This document shows positions 7,510 through 15,117 of a DNA stretch of 16,006 bases, piece by piece. The notes under the pieces are model-generated. The model saw nothing but the letters and a program-made list of their open reading frames with translations, was not told the origin of the DNA and made no database searches. A program made the translations under genes and the position numbers. Positions within the stretch are counted from its first letter, which is position 1; every line of letters starts with the position of its first letter. The stretch is from JBOFLG01 sp051657745 (GTDB taxonomy: Bacteria > Actinomycetota > Actinomycetes > Actinomycetales > Dermatophilaceae): contig JBOFLG010000015.1 in the NCBI GenBank assembly GCA_051657745.1, forward strand, positions 1-16,006, in the 5' to 3' direction.

Positions 7510-8342
7510 AGGCGCTGCCCGTCGACAACCACTCGCACTCGCAGTGGTCGTGGGACGCCACGGACGGCGACATGGCCGGCAGCTGCGAGGCGGCAATACG
7601 CGCAGGCTTGCCCGCGATCGCGTTCACCGACCACGCTGACTTCACGCCGTGGTCCTACCCGTCGACCGGCGCTCGAGACACCCCCACGCTCCGCGTAATC
7701 GGACCGCACTCCGCTGGCGGGGTACTGAACGTCGACGGTTACATGAAGTGCCTCGACCAGTGCCGGGAGCAGTTCCCCGAGCTGCGCATCATCGCCGGCA
7801 TTGAGGCTGGCGAGCCGCACCTATTCGAGAAGGAGATCACCACCGTTCTTGACGCCGGCTCCTTCGAGCGCGTCCTTGGTTCCGTGCACTCCATCGAGAT
7901 GGGGGAGGGCCTCGTCTACGCGCCGACGCTGTTCCGCTCGTACCCTCCGCACGATGTCATGCGCATGTACCTGGCCGAGGTCCTGCGAATGGTCGAACAG
8001 TCGACCGTCTTCCAGGTGCTCGCCCATATCGACTACCCCATGCGAGCCTGGCCCCGGTCGGCCCCACCGTTCGATCCGACGTCCTTCGAGGATGACTACC
8101 GGGCGGTCCTTCGAGAACTCGCGCGCAGTGAGCGGGCCCTCGAGATCAACACGGCCGGTCCGTGGCCAGCGCAACATGTCCTGTCATGGTGGCACGAGGA
8201 GGGCGGCGCAGCCCTGTCATTCGGCGCCGACGCCCACGAACCGTCTGACGTCGGCAAGGACTTCGACCGGGCAACGGCCCTGGCTCGAACCGCCGGGTTC
8301 GGACCAGGTCTCGACCAGTTGGACTTCTGGAGGCGCGCATGA
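7506..8342 (+). CDS. PHP-family phosphatase, HisK/histidinol-phosphatase-like
   Basis: A 278-residue metal-dependent phosphoesterase of the PHP superfamily, closest in look to histidinol-phosphate phosphatases (HisJ/HisK type). The metal ligands can be followed: DNHSHS (H9, H11), FTDHADF (D42, H43), GIEAGEP (E100), GSVHSIE (H128), LAHIDYP (H and D near 180), and FGADAHEP (D242, H244). No other histidine gene is nearby, so it more likely removes phosphate from a sugar phosphate or other pathway intermediate than serves histidine synthesis. ATG 7506 overlaps the upstream stop by ATGA, and its own stop overlaps the next start by ATGA. Moderately lower GC at third positions around 7580-8200 is visible but not striking. 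Confidence 0.8.
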   Translation: MKALPVDNHSHSQWSWDATDGDMAGSCEAAIRAGLPAIAFTDHADFTPWSYPSTGARDTPTLRVIGPHSAGGVLNVDGYMKCLDQCREQFPELRIIAGIEAGEPHLFEKEITTVLDAGSFERVLGSVHSIEMGEGLVYAPTLFRSYPPHDVMRMYLAEVLRMVEQSTVFQVLAHIDYPMRAWPRSAPPFDPTSFEDDYRAVLRELARSERALEINTAGPWPAQHVLSWWHEEGGAALSFGADAHEPSDVGKDFDRATALARTAGFGPGLDQLDFWRRA

Positions 8343-9070
8343 ATCGCCTCGTACCGTCGCCAGTGTTCGTGCTGTGCCCGATCCGTTCCGGCTCGACCCT
8401 CCTCCGGTGCATCCTGAACTCCCACTCCCGCATCTGCGCACCGCACGAGTTGCATGTTGCCGACCTCGAGGTCGACCTCACCACCACCCGGGTGCAGCTG
8501 GGGATGACCACCGCGGGTCTGTCCGGTGCCGGGTTGGAACACCTGCTTTGGGACCGAGTTCTTCATCAGCAACTCCGGACGAGCGGCAAGGACGTCGTCG
8601 TCGACAAGACGCCCGGCAACCTGCTCCTGTGGCGCCGGCTGCGCGACTGCTGGCCAGAGGCCCGATTCGTCTTCCTCCGGCGTCACCCGGCCCGGATACT
8701 CGCCTCTGCGCTCGCCGGTCGCAGCGGCGATCAGACAGCCGACCACGTGACCAACCTGGTGTTGCGGTATCTCGAACTCATGGACGAGGCCGCCCAAGAG
8801 TTGCCTGGCCACCAGGTCACCTATGAGTCACTCGTCCGCGACCCCGCCAAGGTGGTGGCCGAGCTATGCGAGCAGATCGGCGTCGGTTTCGAGCCAGGGA
8901 TGCTGGAATACGGCCGGTCCGACCACGGCCCGTTCGTGTTCGGGATAGGCGACTTCGGATCCGGTATACGCAGCGGGCGCGTCCTCGACGGAGAGGCCGG
9001 GATCGACCCGGCCACCATCCCCGACCAGTTCCGCGCCGCGACCCGCCGTTGGGGTTACCCGACGGCATGA
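8339..9070 (+). CDS. Sulfotransferase family protein, second paralogue
   Basis: A 243-residue PAPS-dependent sulfotransferase relative. The 5'-phosphosulfate loop reads FVLCPIRSGSTLLRCILNSH (residues 10-29), followed by VDKTPGN (88-94), FLRRHPARILAS for the 3'-phosphate site, and TYESLVRDP. It aligns with the protein starting at 6754 over nearly its whole length with few gaps. The two share blocks such as ICAPHELHVA and HLLWDRVLHQQL, and both have a DYG/EYG...GPF...GIGDF segment near the C terminus, so they are duplicates. ATG 8339 has TGGAGG five bases upstream and overlaps the PHP stop. Two copies suggest either two sulfation positions or two acceptors. Confidence 0.85.
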   Translation: MNRLVPSPVFVLCPIRSGSTLLRCILNSHSRICAPHELHVADLEVDLTTTRVQLGMTTAGLSGAGLEHLLWDRVLHQQLRTSGKDVVVDKTPGNLLLWRRLRDCWPEARFVFLRRHPARILASALAGRSGDQTADHVTNLVLRYLELMDEAAQELPGHQVTYESLVRDPAKVVAELCEQIGVGFEPGMLEYGRSDHGPFVFGIGDFGSGIRSGRVLDGEAGIDPATIPDQFRAATRRWGYPTA

Positions 9071-9666
9071 ATCCCGCAGCGCTCCTGCAACGGCAGGCCC
9101 ATCGCAGGCGGGACGCCCTGTGGGTGCTGGAGGACCTCGACGTCATCGCGCGCTGGGCCGACCTCGGTGAGGCCGTGCTGTGCGGAGCGGTCGCACACAG
9201 CTTGGTCGTCGCCCCGGACATCGACGTCGAGATAGTCGGCGATCCCGACGTCCGCCGGGGGTTCGCCCTGATCGCCGAATGGGCTTCGCGGCCCTCTGTC
9301 AACCGAGTTCTCTTCCTGGACGAACTCGGCGGGCCTGGAGGCGGCCTGGGCTGGCAACTCAACTACCGGTACGGGGGCCAGGACTGGACCGTCCAGATGT
9401 GGCTCCTTCCGCCCGGCTACGCCGGTCCGAGGGCTGTCGACCTGGTGGAACCGCTGCGCCGAGCGCTCACCCCGTCCAGCAGGGCGGCGATCCTCGCGAT
9501 CAAGGAGGCCCTGGCCGCCCGGCGGCACAATGGCATCTCCCTCGACGTGTACCGCGCTGTCGTCGATGACGGCATCCGCGATATCGTCGGGTTCGACAAC
9601 TGGCCTGGCTTGCGCACCGCCCCCGGCGACCTTGTGCGCTGGCAACCGGCCGGAGCGACCGGATGA
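9067..9666 (+). CDS. Nucleotidyltransferase-like protein
   Basis: A 199-residue protein, last gene of operon 1. LCGAVAHSLVVAPDIDVEIV (residues 38-57) resembles the GS-x-DxD core of pol beta-type nucleotidyltransferases, with D51 and D53 as the metal pair. The usual Ser after the first Gly is Ala (G40-A41), so activity may be altered or lost. The middle (WQLNYRYGGQDWTVQMWLLP) looks like the third-carboxylate strand region of this fold. A helical tail (SSRAAILAIKEALAARR) follows. It overlaps the second sulfotransferase by ATGA, mirroring the nucleotidyltransferase-sulfotransferase pair upstream. The fold assignment rests on short motifs only. Its stop is 17 bases from the convergent argS stop. 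Confidence 0.55.
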   Translation: MNPAALLQRQAHRRRDALWVLEDLDVIARWADLGEAVLCGAVAHSLVVAPDIDVEIVGDPDVRRGFALIAEWASRPSVNRVLFLDELGGPGGGLGWQLNYRYGGQDWTVQMWLLPPGYAGPRAVDLVEPLRRALTPSSRAAILAIKEALAARRHNGISLDVYRAVVDDGIRDIVGFDNWPGLRTAPGDLVRWQPAGATG

Positions 9667-9683
9667 GGACACGACGCCGGCGG

Positions 9684-11411
9684 CTACATCCGCTCGGGCG
9701 ACTCGATCCCCAGCAGGCCCAAGCCGACGGTCAGTACCTGCGAGGTGATCGCGCTCAACCGCAGCCTGCTGTCCCGGACCTGCTCGTTCTCGGCCCGGAG
9801 AACCGGGCAGTGCTCGTAGAACGTGGTGAACGCCGACGCCAGCGCGAGCAGATACCCGCACAAACGGTGGAACTCCAGCGAACGTTCGACCGACACGACG
9901 AGGTCCCCAAAGCCGACGAGGGCGAGCACCAGTGTGCGCTCGGCCGGCTCCGCCACGGCGACGGCCCCGTCCGCCCTGTGGAGGTCCTTCCCGACCTTGC
10001 GGAACAGGGCGTTGATCCGGGCGTTCGCGTACTGCAGGTACGGCGCGGTGTCGCCCTCGAAGGCCAGCATGCGGTGCAGGCTGAAGACGTAGTCCTTTCC
10101 CCGGTCGGTCGACAGGTCCGCGTACTTCACCGCACCGATGCCCACCGCCCGTGCCACGGCAGCGGCCTCGTCCGCGGGCAACTCGCGGTTCCTCTCGGCC
10201 ACCTGCTGCCCGGCCCTGGTCACGGCCTCGGTGAGAAGGTCGATCAGCTTGACCGACACCCCCTCCCGGCTGCGCAGGATCTTGCCGTCCTCGCCGAGGA
10301 TCGATCCGTGGCCGATGTGCTCGATCCGTGTTGTGTCCTCGACCCACCCCGCGTCGCGGGCGCTCTGGAACACCATCTGGAGGTGCGTCTGCTGCGGAAG
10401 GCCGACGACGTAGAGCAGCCGGGTGCCCTTGAGGTCACGCAGCCGGTGCCGGATCGCTGCCAGGTCTGTGACGTCGTAGCCGAAGCCGCCGTCGCGCTTG
10501 CGGACGATCAGCGGGAGCGGGTCGCCGTCACGGTTCTTGAACCCGTCGGGGAAGACGCACTCGGCGCCGTCACTGACCTGGATGAGCCCGAGCTGGGTGA
10601 GCTCGGCAATCACGTCGTCGAGCTTGTTGTTGTACACGCTCTCGCCGGCAAAGTCGCCGTCGGTGAGAAGCACGCCCAGCTGGTCGTACACCGCGAGGAA
10701 GTAAGCCTTCGACTGCTCGACGAGGATGGTCCACAGCCGCATGGTCTGCGCGTCGCCGCTCTGCAGGAGGACGACCCGGCTGCGGGACCTGTCCTTGAAC
10801 TCCGGCCACGAATCGAACTTCTTCCGGGCGGCCTTGTAGAACGTTCCGAGGTCGCCGACGGAGAGCTCGTTCGCGGCCTCGGCCTCCCCGATGTCGAGCA
10901 GATGCTCGATGAGCATGCCGAACGGCGTACCCCACTCGCCGATGTGGTTCTGCCGCACAACGGTGTGCCCGCGCCACTCGAGCAGCCGGACGACCGCGTC
11001 ACCGATGATCGTCGACCGCAGGTGGCCGACATGCATCTCCTTCGCCGCGTTCGGGGCGGAGTAGTCGATCACGACCCGGTCGGGGTGCGATGCCGGCGGC
11101 ACGCCCAGCCGGTCGTCCGCGGCCATCTCGGTGGCGAGCCGCGACAGCAGGTCGGACCGCACGGTCAGGTTGACGAAACCTGCTCCGGCGATCTCCACCG
11201 TCTCGCACAGGTCATCGAGCTCGGACCGGGCGACGACCTCGGCCGCCAGTTCACGAGGGTTCCGGCCCAGCCGCTTGGCTGCGGCCAGCGCACCGTCGGC
11301 CTGGAAGTCCGCGCGCTGCGACCGTCGGACCGCGGGGGCGGAACCGTTTGCGCCTGCGGCGGCGAAGCCCGCGGCGAGCCGTTCGGACAGGAGGGATTCC
11401 AGGCTGGTCAC
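9684..11411 (-). CDS. argS: Arginyl-tRNA synthetase
   Basis: A 575-residue class I aminoacyl-tRNA synthetase that charges tRNA-Arg with arginine. It has the N-terminal additional domain typical of ArgRS, the HIGH motif as HVGHLRS (residues 127-133) within APNAAKEMHVGH, NHIGEWGTPFGML, the KMSKS-equivalent in degenerate form GEDGKILRSREG (373-384), and a C-terminal anticodon-binding domain starting around YLQYANARINALF. Length is normal and no lesion is seen. As far as I recall, housekeeping ArgRS of many actinobacteria carries an MSKRAG-like signature there, so this may be a second, different-lineage copy. It lies alone on the minus strand between two plus-strand operons. The GTG start at 11411 has no obvious ribosome binding site, so leaderless translation is possible. 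Roles to consider are self-resistance, Arg-tRNA supply, or housekeeping. Confidence 0.95.
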   Translation of the reverse strand: MTSLESLLSERLAAGFAAAGANGSAPAVRRSQRADFQADGALAAAKRLGRNPRELAAEVVARSELDDLCETVEIAGAGFVNLTVRSDLLSRLATEMAADDRLGVPPASHPDRVVIDYSAPNAAKEMHVGHLRSTIIGDAVVRLLEWRGHTVVRQNHIGEWGTPFGMLIEHLLDIGEAEAANELSVGDLGTFYKAARKKFDSWPEFKDRSRSRVVLLQSGDAQTMRLWTILVEQSKAYFLAVYDQLGVLLTDGDFAGESVYNNKLDDVIAELTQLGLIQVSDGAECVFPDGFKNRDGDPLPLIVRKRDGGFGYDVTDLAAIRHRLRDLKGTRLLYVVGLPQQTHLQMVFQSARDAGWVEDTTRIEHIGHGSILGEDGKILRSREGVSVKLIDLLTEAVTRAGQQVAERNRELPADEAAAVARAVGIGAVKYADLSTDRGKDYVFSLHRMLAFEGDTAPYLQYANARINALFRKVGKDLHRADGAVAVAEPAERTLVLALVGFGDLVVSVERSLEFHRLCGYLLALASAFTTFYEHCPVLRAENEQVRDSRLRLSAITSQVLTVGLGLLGIESPERM

Positions 11412-11503
11412 AATGACACAGGTTACCGGCGACGGTCATCCCCATTCTGTTCGGTACATCAGCAACAACGGGGATCGATCACTACCGACGGACGGGGTTC
11501 ACC
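11412..11503. promoter_or_regulatory. Divergent intergenic region between argS and operon 2
   Basis: These 92 bases must carry the promoters of both the ArgRS gene and the second operon, since nothing else lies between their starts. On the minus strand TAACCT stands eight bases before the argS GTG, a distance that would suit a -10 box of a leaderless transcript; no convincing -35 box goes with it. On the plus strand no clear hexamers were found. Promoter presence is inferred from gene order. Confidence 0.4.
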
Positions 11504-12619
11504 GTGACTGCCGACCCGCTCATGATGACCCCTCTGGCCGTGCTCGTCCCGGAGGTCGGCGTGCTCAGCGAGACGTTCGTCGAGTGGGACTGCAACCAAC
11601 TCCTGCCCGGCCGGACCGCGGCCGTCGCCGATCCACCGCCGCTCGGGGAGAGCGTGCTCGGGGAATCCGCATGGAAGGTCCGTGGGCCCCTCCTCGAAAT
11701 ACCACCGGAAGCCGGGGACCCACCGCCGACGCCCGAGCTTCAGGACGCCGTCGAACGGTTCCTCCGCGACCACGAGGTGCAGGTGCTGCTCGTGCAGTAC
11801 CTCGACCTCGCCGACCGCTGGTTCGACCTGCTCGAACACCTTTCGATCCCGGTCTGGGTCCGCGGACACGGCGCCGACCTGTCCGCACGCCTGCACCCGC
11901 GGCACGCCCGCCTGGCCGGGCTGGCCGGCGTCATTGTCCCCACCCTCGCGGCTGCCGCACGGCTCGTCCCCGGCCTGCTGCCCGCCCATCGGGTGCACGT
12001 CGTCCCCAACCACGTCGACGTTTCCGCCCGGCCGCCGGGCCGGCACGGCGGTACGGACGTGCGGTGCCTGGCGGTCGGCCGGCTCGTTACTAAGAAGGGC
12101 CACGCCGGCCTGCTCCGCGCCTTCGCCGACGCCCGTCGGCACCAGCCCGGCATGACGCTCGACATCGTCGGCGACGGACCGCTGCGGCACGACCTCGCCG
12201 ACCTGGTGTGCGCGCTGGACCTGGTGGACTCGGTCCGGCTGCTGGGCGCCCGGCCGGCCGAGGAGGTTCTCGCCCGCACCGCGCAGGCCGACATCGTCGT
12301 GCACCCGTCGGTGACGGGACCGGACGGCGACTGCGAGGGCCAGCCGCTCGCGGTGCTCCAGGCGATGGCCGCCGCGCGGCCGTGTGTCGTGACCGACCAC
12401 GCCGGGATCACCGAGACGGTCACGGACGGCGAGAGCGCGGTGGTCGTTCCTGAGCACGACGTCGACCAGCTGGCCAAGACCCTCCTCGCGCTCGCCGAGC
12501 AGCCCGAGCTCCGGGCCCGGCTCGGCGACGCCGCCTGGCACGTTGCCGCTGCCCGGCACTCCCACCAGGCCGTGCGCCCCCGGCTGCTGCACTTGCTAGG
12601 GCTGGAAGACCACTTGTGA
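11504..12619 (+). CDS. GT4-family glycosyltransferase
   Basis: A 371-residue GT-B fold retaining glycosyltransferase. The N-terminal Rossmann half opens with LAVLVPEVGVLSETFV, a typical start for GT4 proteins that read SETFI, and includes VWVRGHGADLS. The C-terminal half has VVPNHVD, LAVGRLVTKKGHAGLLRAF and LDIVGDGPLR, then CEGQPLAVLQAMAAARPCV. In the last motif the first Glu of the E-x7-E donor site is E278 but the second is Gln286, a substitution also tolerated in some active members. The GTG start at 11504 is the most upstream in frame, with a weak GGGG before it. It begins operon 2 and overlaps the next gene by GTGA. Donor and acceptor are unknown. Confidence 0.85.
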   Translation: MTADPLMMTPLAVLVPEVGVLSETFVEWDCNQLLPGRTAAVADPPPLGESVLGESAWKVRGPLLEIPPEAGDPPPTPELQDAVERFLRDHEVQVLLVQYLDLADRWFDLLEHLSIPVWVRGHGADLSARLHPRHARLAGLAGVIVPTLAAAARLVPGLLPAHRVHVVPNHVDVSARPPGRHGGTDVRCLAVGRLVTKKGHAGLLRAFADARRHQPGMTLDIVGDGPLRHDLADLVCALDLVDSVRLLGARPAEEVLARTAQADIVVHPSVTGPDGDCEGQPLAVLQAMAAARPCVVTDHAGITETVTDGESAVVVPEHDVDQLAKTLLALAEQPELRARLGDAAWHVAAARHSHQAVRPRLLHLLGLEDHL

Positions 12620-14211
12620 AGCCCGTCGCCCTGTTCCTTGTCAAGAACGGCATCGGCTACGGCCACATCCGCCGGGCTCTCCTCGTCGCCGGCGAACTTG
12701 CCCGCCGCGGCGAGCTGCGCCCGGTCGTCGTGAGCCAGGCCCGCACCCTCGACCTGCTCCGGACCTCGACCGTCCCGGTGCTAAACCTGCCGCTGCTGCA
12801 CCGCGTGCCGTCGGCGGTCGGCGAGGACGCCTACCTCGACGTCCTCGAGCGGGTCGTCGAACGGCTCGCGCCCGCCGTCGCGATCGAGGACACCTACCCC
12901 GACCAGCGGTACGGGTCGCTCGCCGCGCTCCACGGGGTCCCGCGGGTGCTACTGCTGCGCCGCCTCGACGGCGACTCGTTCGACACCCTCCGCTCGCGCG
13001 GCGCCTTCGCGCCCTACGACCGGATCCTCCTCGCCCAGGACGCCGAGGACCTCGACGGCGAGGACCACAGCGGGGAGTCCCTGCTGGCCCTGCGCCGCAG
13101 CGACCGGGTGCTACCCGTCGGCAACATCCACCGGGTCCCGACCCCCGAGCAGGTCGAATCCGAACGGCGCCGCCACCCCGGCCCACTCGTGGTCGTCAAC
13201 GGCGGCGCGGGAGGCGACCAGTTCCACGACGGCTACGGGCACCGGCTCCTCACCGCTGTCCACCGCACGGCGGCTGGCCTGCACGCCGCCGGGCACCCCG
13301 CCCGGTTCGTCGCCGTCACCGGCCCCTACTACGCAGGACCACCCCTCCCCGCGCTACCGAACCTGACCGTCCACCGGTTCACCGCCGCGCTGCCCGCGCT
13401 CCTGGCCGCCGCTGACGTCGCCGTCATCAAGCCCGGCAACAACGCCCTCGCCGAGGCCCTGCACGGCTCGGCCCATCTCGTCCTCGTCCCCGACGCTTCG
13501 TTCCTGGAGGGCACCGACGGCAACGCCAGGCGCGCCGTCGCGCGCTACGGAGGCACGGTCGTCGACGCCTGCGGCATCGATGGCGCCGTCCGGGCCGCGC
13601 TGGCCCGCACCGCGCCGCGCACGGAACGCCCACCCCACCCGGCGCACGCCCTCCGGGACGCGGCGGACGCCATCACCGCGACCGCCCGGACGCGGCCCCT
13701 CGTGCGCCCCCGCGAGGTCTTCATCCTCGTGCTCACGACCAGCGCCGGCCTGCGCATCCCGTCGTGGGCATCAGCGATCCACCCGCCCGCGACGGGCGGT
13801 GCACCGAGCCCGGTCGCGTTCGTCGAGGCCCCACCCGCCGGGCTCGCCCCGCAGGACGCCGTCGACGGCGGGACCGAGCTGCTCGTGTCGACCGGCTCGC
13901 CACCACCGGCGGTCGCGCGATGGCTGCGGGCGGCACCTCCCACACCCGCGCTGCCCGTCGTGCAGGCCGCCCGGGTCGTCGCCGGCCCGCACGACCCGCC
14001 AGGCCGGGTCCTGCAGACGCTCGCCCTGGCTCTCGCCGACCCCGCGGACCGCGCCGTCGTACTCGACCTGCGCCGCGGCGACCCGGCGTGCGGGAACCGA
14101 ACGCTCGACACGGTCACGCGCTGGCTCGCCGAGCAGCCGCTGAGCACCGCGCCCGCCGCGCGCCTGATCACCGACACCGCCACCCGGCTGCTCCACGGAG
14201 GCACCCTATGA
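12616..14211 (+). CDS. MurG/GT28-like glycosyltransferase with C-terminal extension
   Basis: A 531-residue protein. Residues 1 to about 360 look like a GT-B enzyme of the MurG/GT28 type: NGIGYGHIRRALLVAGEL (11-28) is the GxGxGH loop, VVVNGGAGGDQFHDGY is the start of the C-terminal Rossmann half, and AAADVAVIKPGNNALAEAL with LVLVPDASFLEGTDGNARR is the nucleotide-sugar site. Such enzymes transfer sugars to lipid or small-molecule acceptors. Residues about 365-531 form an extra domain that I do not recognise, beginning at REVFILVLTTSAGLRIPSW and rich in Ala/Pro; it has no membrane helix. GTG 12616 overlaps the GT4 stop and has GGAAG upstream. Its stop overlaps the next gene by ATGA. Confidence 0.7.
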   Translation: MKPVALFLVKNGIGYGHIRRALLVAGELARRGELRPVVVSQARTLDLLRTSTVPVLNLPLLHRVPSAVGEDAYLDVLERVVERLAPAVAIEDTYPDQRYGSLAALHGVPRVLLLRRLDGDSFDTLRSRGAFAPYDRILLAQDAEDLDGEDHSGESLLALRRSDRVLPVGNIHRVPTPEQVESERRRHPGPLVVVNGGAGGDQFHDGYGHRLLTAVHRTAAGLHAAGHPARFVAVTGPYYAGPPLPALPNLTVHRFTAALPALLAAADVAVIKPGNNALAEALHGSAHLVLVPDASFLEGTDGNARRAVARYGGTVVDACGIDGAVRAALARTAPRTERPPHPAHALRDAADAITATARTRPLVRPREVFILVLTTSAGLRIPSWASAIHPPATGGAPSPVAFVEAPPAGLAPQDAVDGGTELLVSTGSPPPAVARWLRAAPPTPALPVVQAARVVAGPHDPPGRVLQTLALALADPADRAVVLDLRRGDPACGNRTLDTVTRWLAEQPLSTAPAARLITDTATRLLHGGTL

Positions 14212-14393
14212 CCGGCTCACTGCACCTGCGCCACCACGACGCCGACCTCGACGGTTTCGCCGCCCGCGTCACCGACCTCCTCCTGCGGGAGCCGCCGCTG
14301 CTCGTCGACCTGTCCGGGCACGACGAGCGGTGCGACCGGATCGACCTGCGCGCCCACGACCTCGCGGAGGACCCCGATGCTCCCGCCCGCTGA
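14208..14393 (+). CDS. Small protein of unknown function (61 residues)
   Basis: It is supported by a good ribosome binding site (GGAGG at 14197-14201, six bases before ATG), an ATGA overlap with the upstream glycosyltransferase, and GC-rich third positions. The product is acidic and histidine-containing: it starts MTGSLHLRHHDADLDGFAAR, then has TDLLLREPPLLVDLSGHDER. It has no membrane segment, signal peptide or known motif. It overlaps the dioxygenase gene by 17 bases, which points to translational coupling. It could be an accessory subunit or merely a coupling cistron. I do not recognise the family. Confidence 0.6.
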   Translation: MTGSLHLRHHDADLDGFAARVTDLLLREPPLLVDLSGHDERCDRIDLRAHDLAEDPDAPAR

Positions 14394-15117
14394 CCTCGCC
14401 GAGCGCGTCCGGGAGGACGGCGTGGGCCAGTGGCCCGGCTTCGCCACCGGCGCGGCCCTGGAGGGCCTGCGCGACGACGCCGCCCGGCTGGCTACCGGCC
14501 CCGGCGCGCTGCACTTCCCGACCTCCACACGCGTCTGGGATCTCCACATGCACGGCCCCCGGTTCGTGGAACTGCTCGACCACACCGGCCTCGCAGACCT
14601 CCTCGACGACCTCCTCGGCCCCGGGCACCTGCTGTCTGACCACAGCCTCAACGTCGTCCACCACGGCGGCCGGGCCGACCGCTGGCACGTCGACTATCCT
14701 TACAACGAGATGCGCGACCTCACCGACGGCCCGATCCTCGCCGTCCAGTGCATCCTCGCCCTCGACGACTTCACCCCGGACAACGGCGCGACCTGCCACC
14801 TCCCCCGCAGCCACCGCCCGCCTCGGCGCCCCCCGCCCGACCTCGACGCCGACGGCCCGCCGCTGCTCGCGGACGCCGGCACGCTTACCGTCCTCGCCGC
14901 CGCGACCTGGCACCGCTCCGGCCAAAACACCACGGCGACACCGCGCGCCGCCGTCCTCCTGTCCTTCGTCGAGGGCTGGATCCGCCCCATGGCCGGCCCG
15001 CCCGAACCCGGCCCCTGGGCCCACGACACCCGCACCCGCCGCCTCCTCGGTCTCGAACGGCCACCGGAGACGATCGACGACCACCCCGTCGCCGGACCGT
15101 CGGACGTGCTCAGATGA
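14377..15117 (+). CDS. PhyH-type Fe(II)/2-oxoglutarate dioxygenase
   Basis: A 246-residue member of the phytanoyl-CoA dioxygenase-like family: non-haem iron, 2-oxoglutarate-dependent oxygenases that hydroxylate, desaturate or otherwise oxidise small molecules. The 2-His-1-carboxylate triad is visible as RWHVDYPY (H104, D106) and ATWHRSGQN (H179). R190 in PRAAVLLSF is the likely 2-oxoglutarate-binding Arg. ILALDDFTPDNGATCHLPRS (between the triad members) is the standard PhyH strand that ends in LPRSH. Length is a little short but complete. ATG 14377 has GGAGG six bases upstream and lies inside the previous gene. In this setting it probably tailors the pathway product. Confidence 0.85.
   Translation: MLPPADLAERVREDGVGQWPGFATGAALEGLRDDAARLATGPGALHFPTSTRVWDLHMHGPRFVELLDHTGLADLLDDLLGPGHLLSDHSLNVVHHGGRADRWHVDYPYNEMRDLTDGPILAVQCILALDDFTPDNGATCHLPRSHRPPRRPPPDLDADGPPLLADAGTLTVLAAATWHRSGQNTTATPRAAVLLSFVEGWIRPMAGPPEPGPWAHDTRTRRLLGLERPPETIDDHPVAGPSDVLR

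Noticed and set aside
7506..8342. Histidine biosynthesis gene (hisK/hisJ)
   Set aside because: The PHP motifs fit, but no other his gene is near and the neighbours are sugar and sulfate tailoring genes, so the specific symbol is not justified.
9667..9683. Bidirectional terminator between the converging genes
   Set aside because: The 17-bp gap has no stem-loop with a T-run on either strand.
9055..10347. 430-codon minus-strand frame across the operon 1 end and argS
   Set aside because: It spans the terminal part of two real genes in the wrong frame and has no motif.
9663..11507. 614-codon plus-strand frame opposite argS
   Set aside because: It is the antisense shadow of the synthetase gene, whose motifs are unambiguous.
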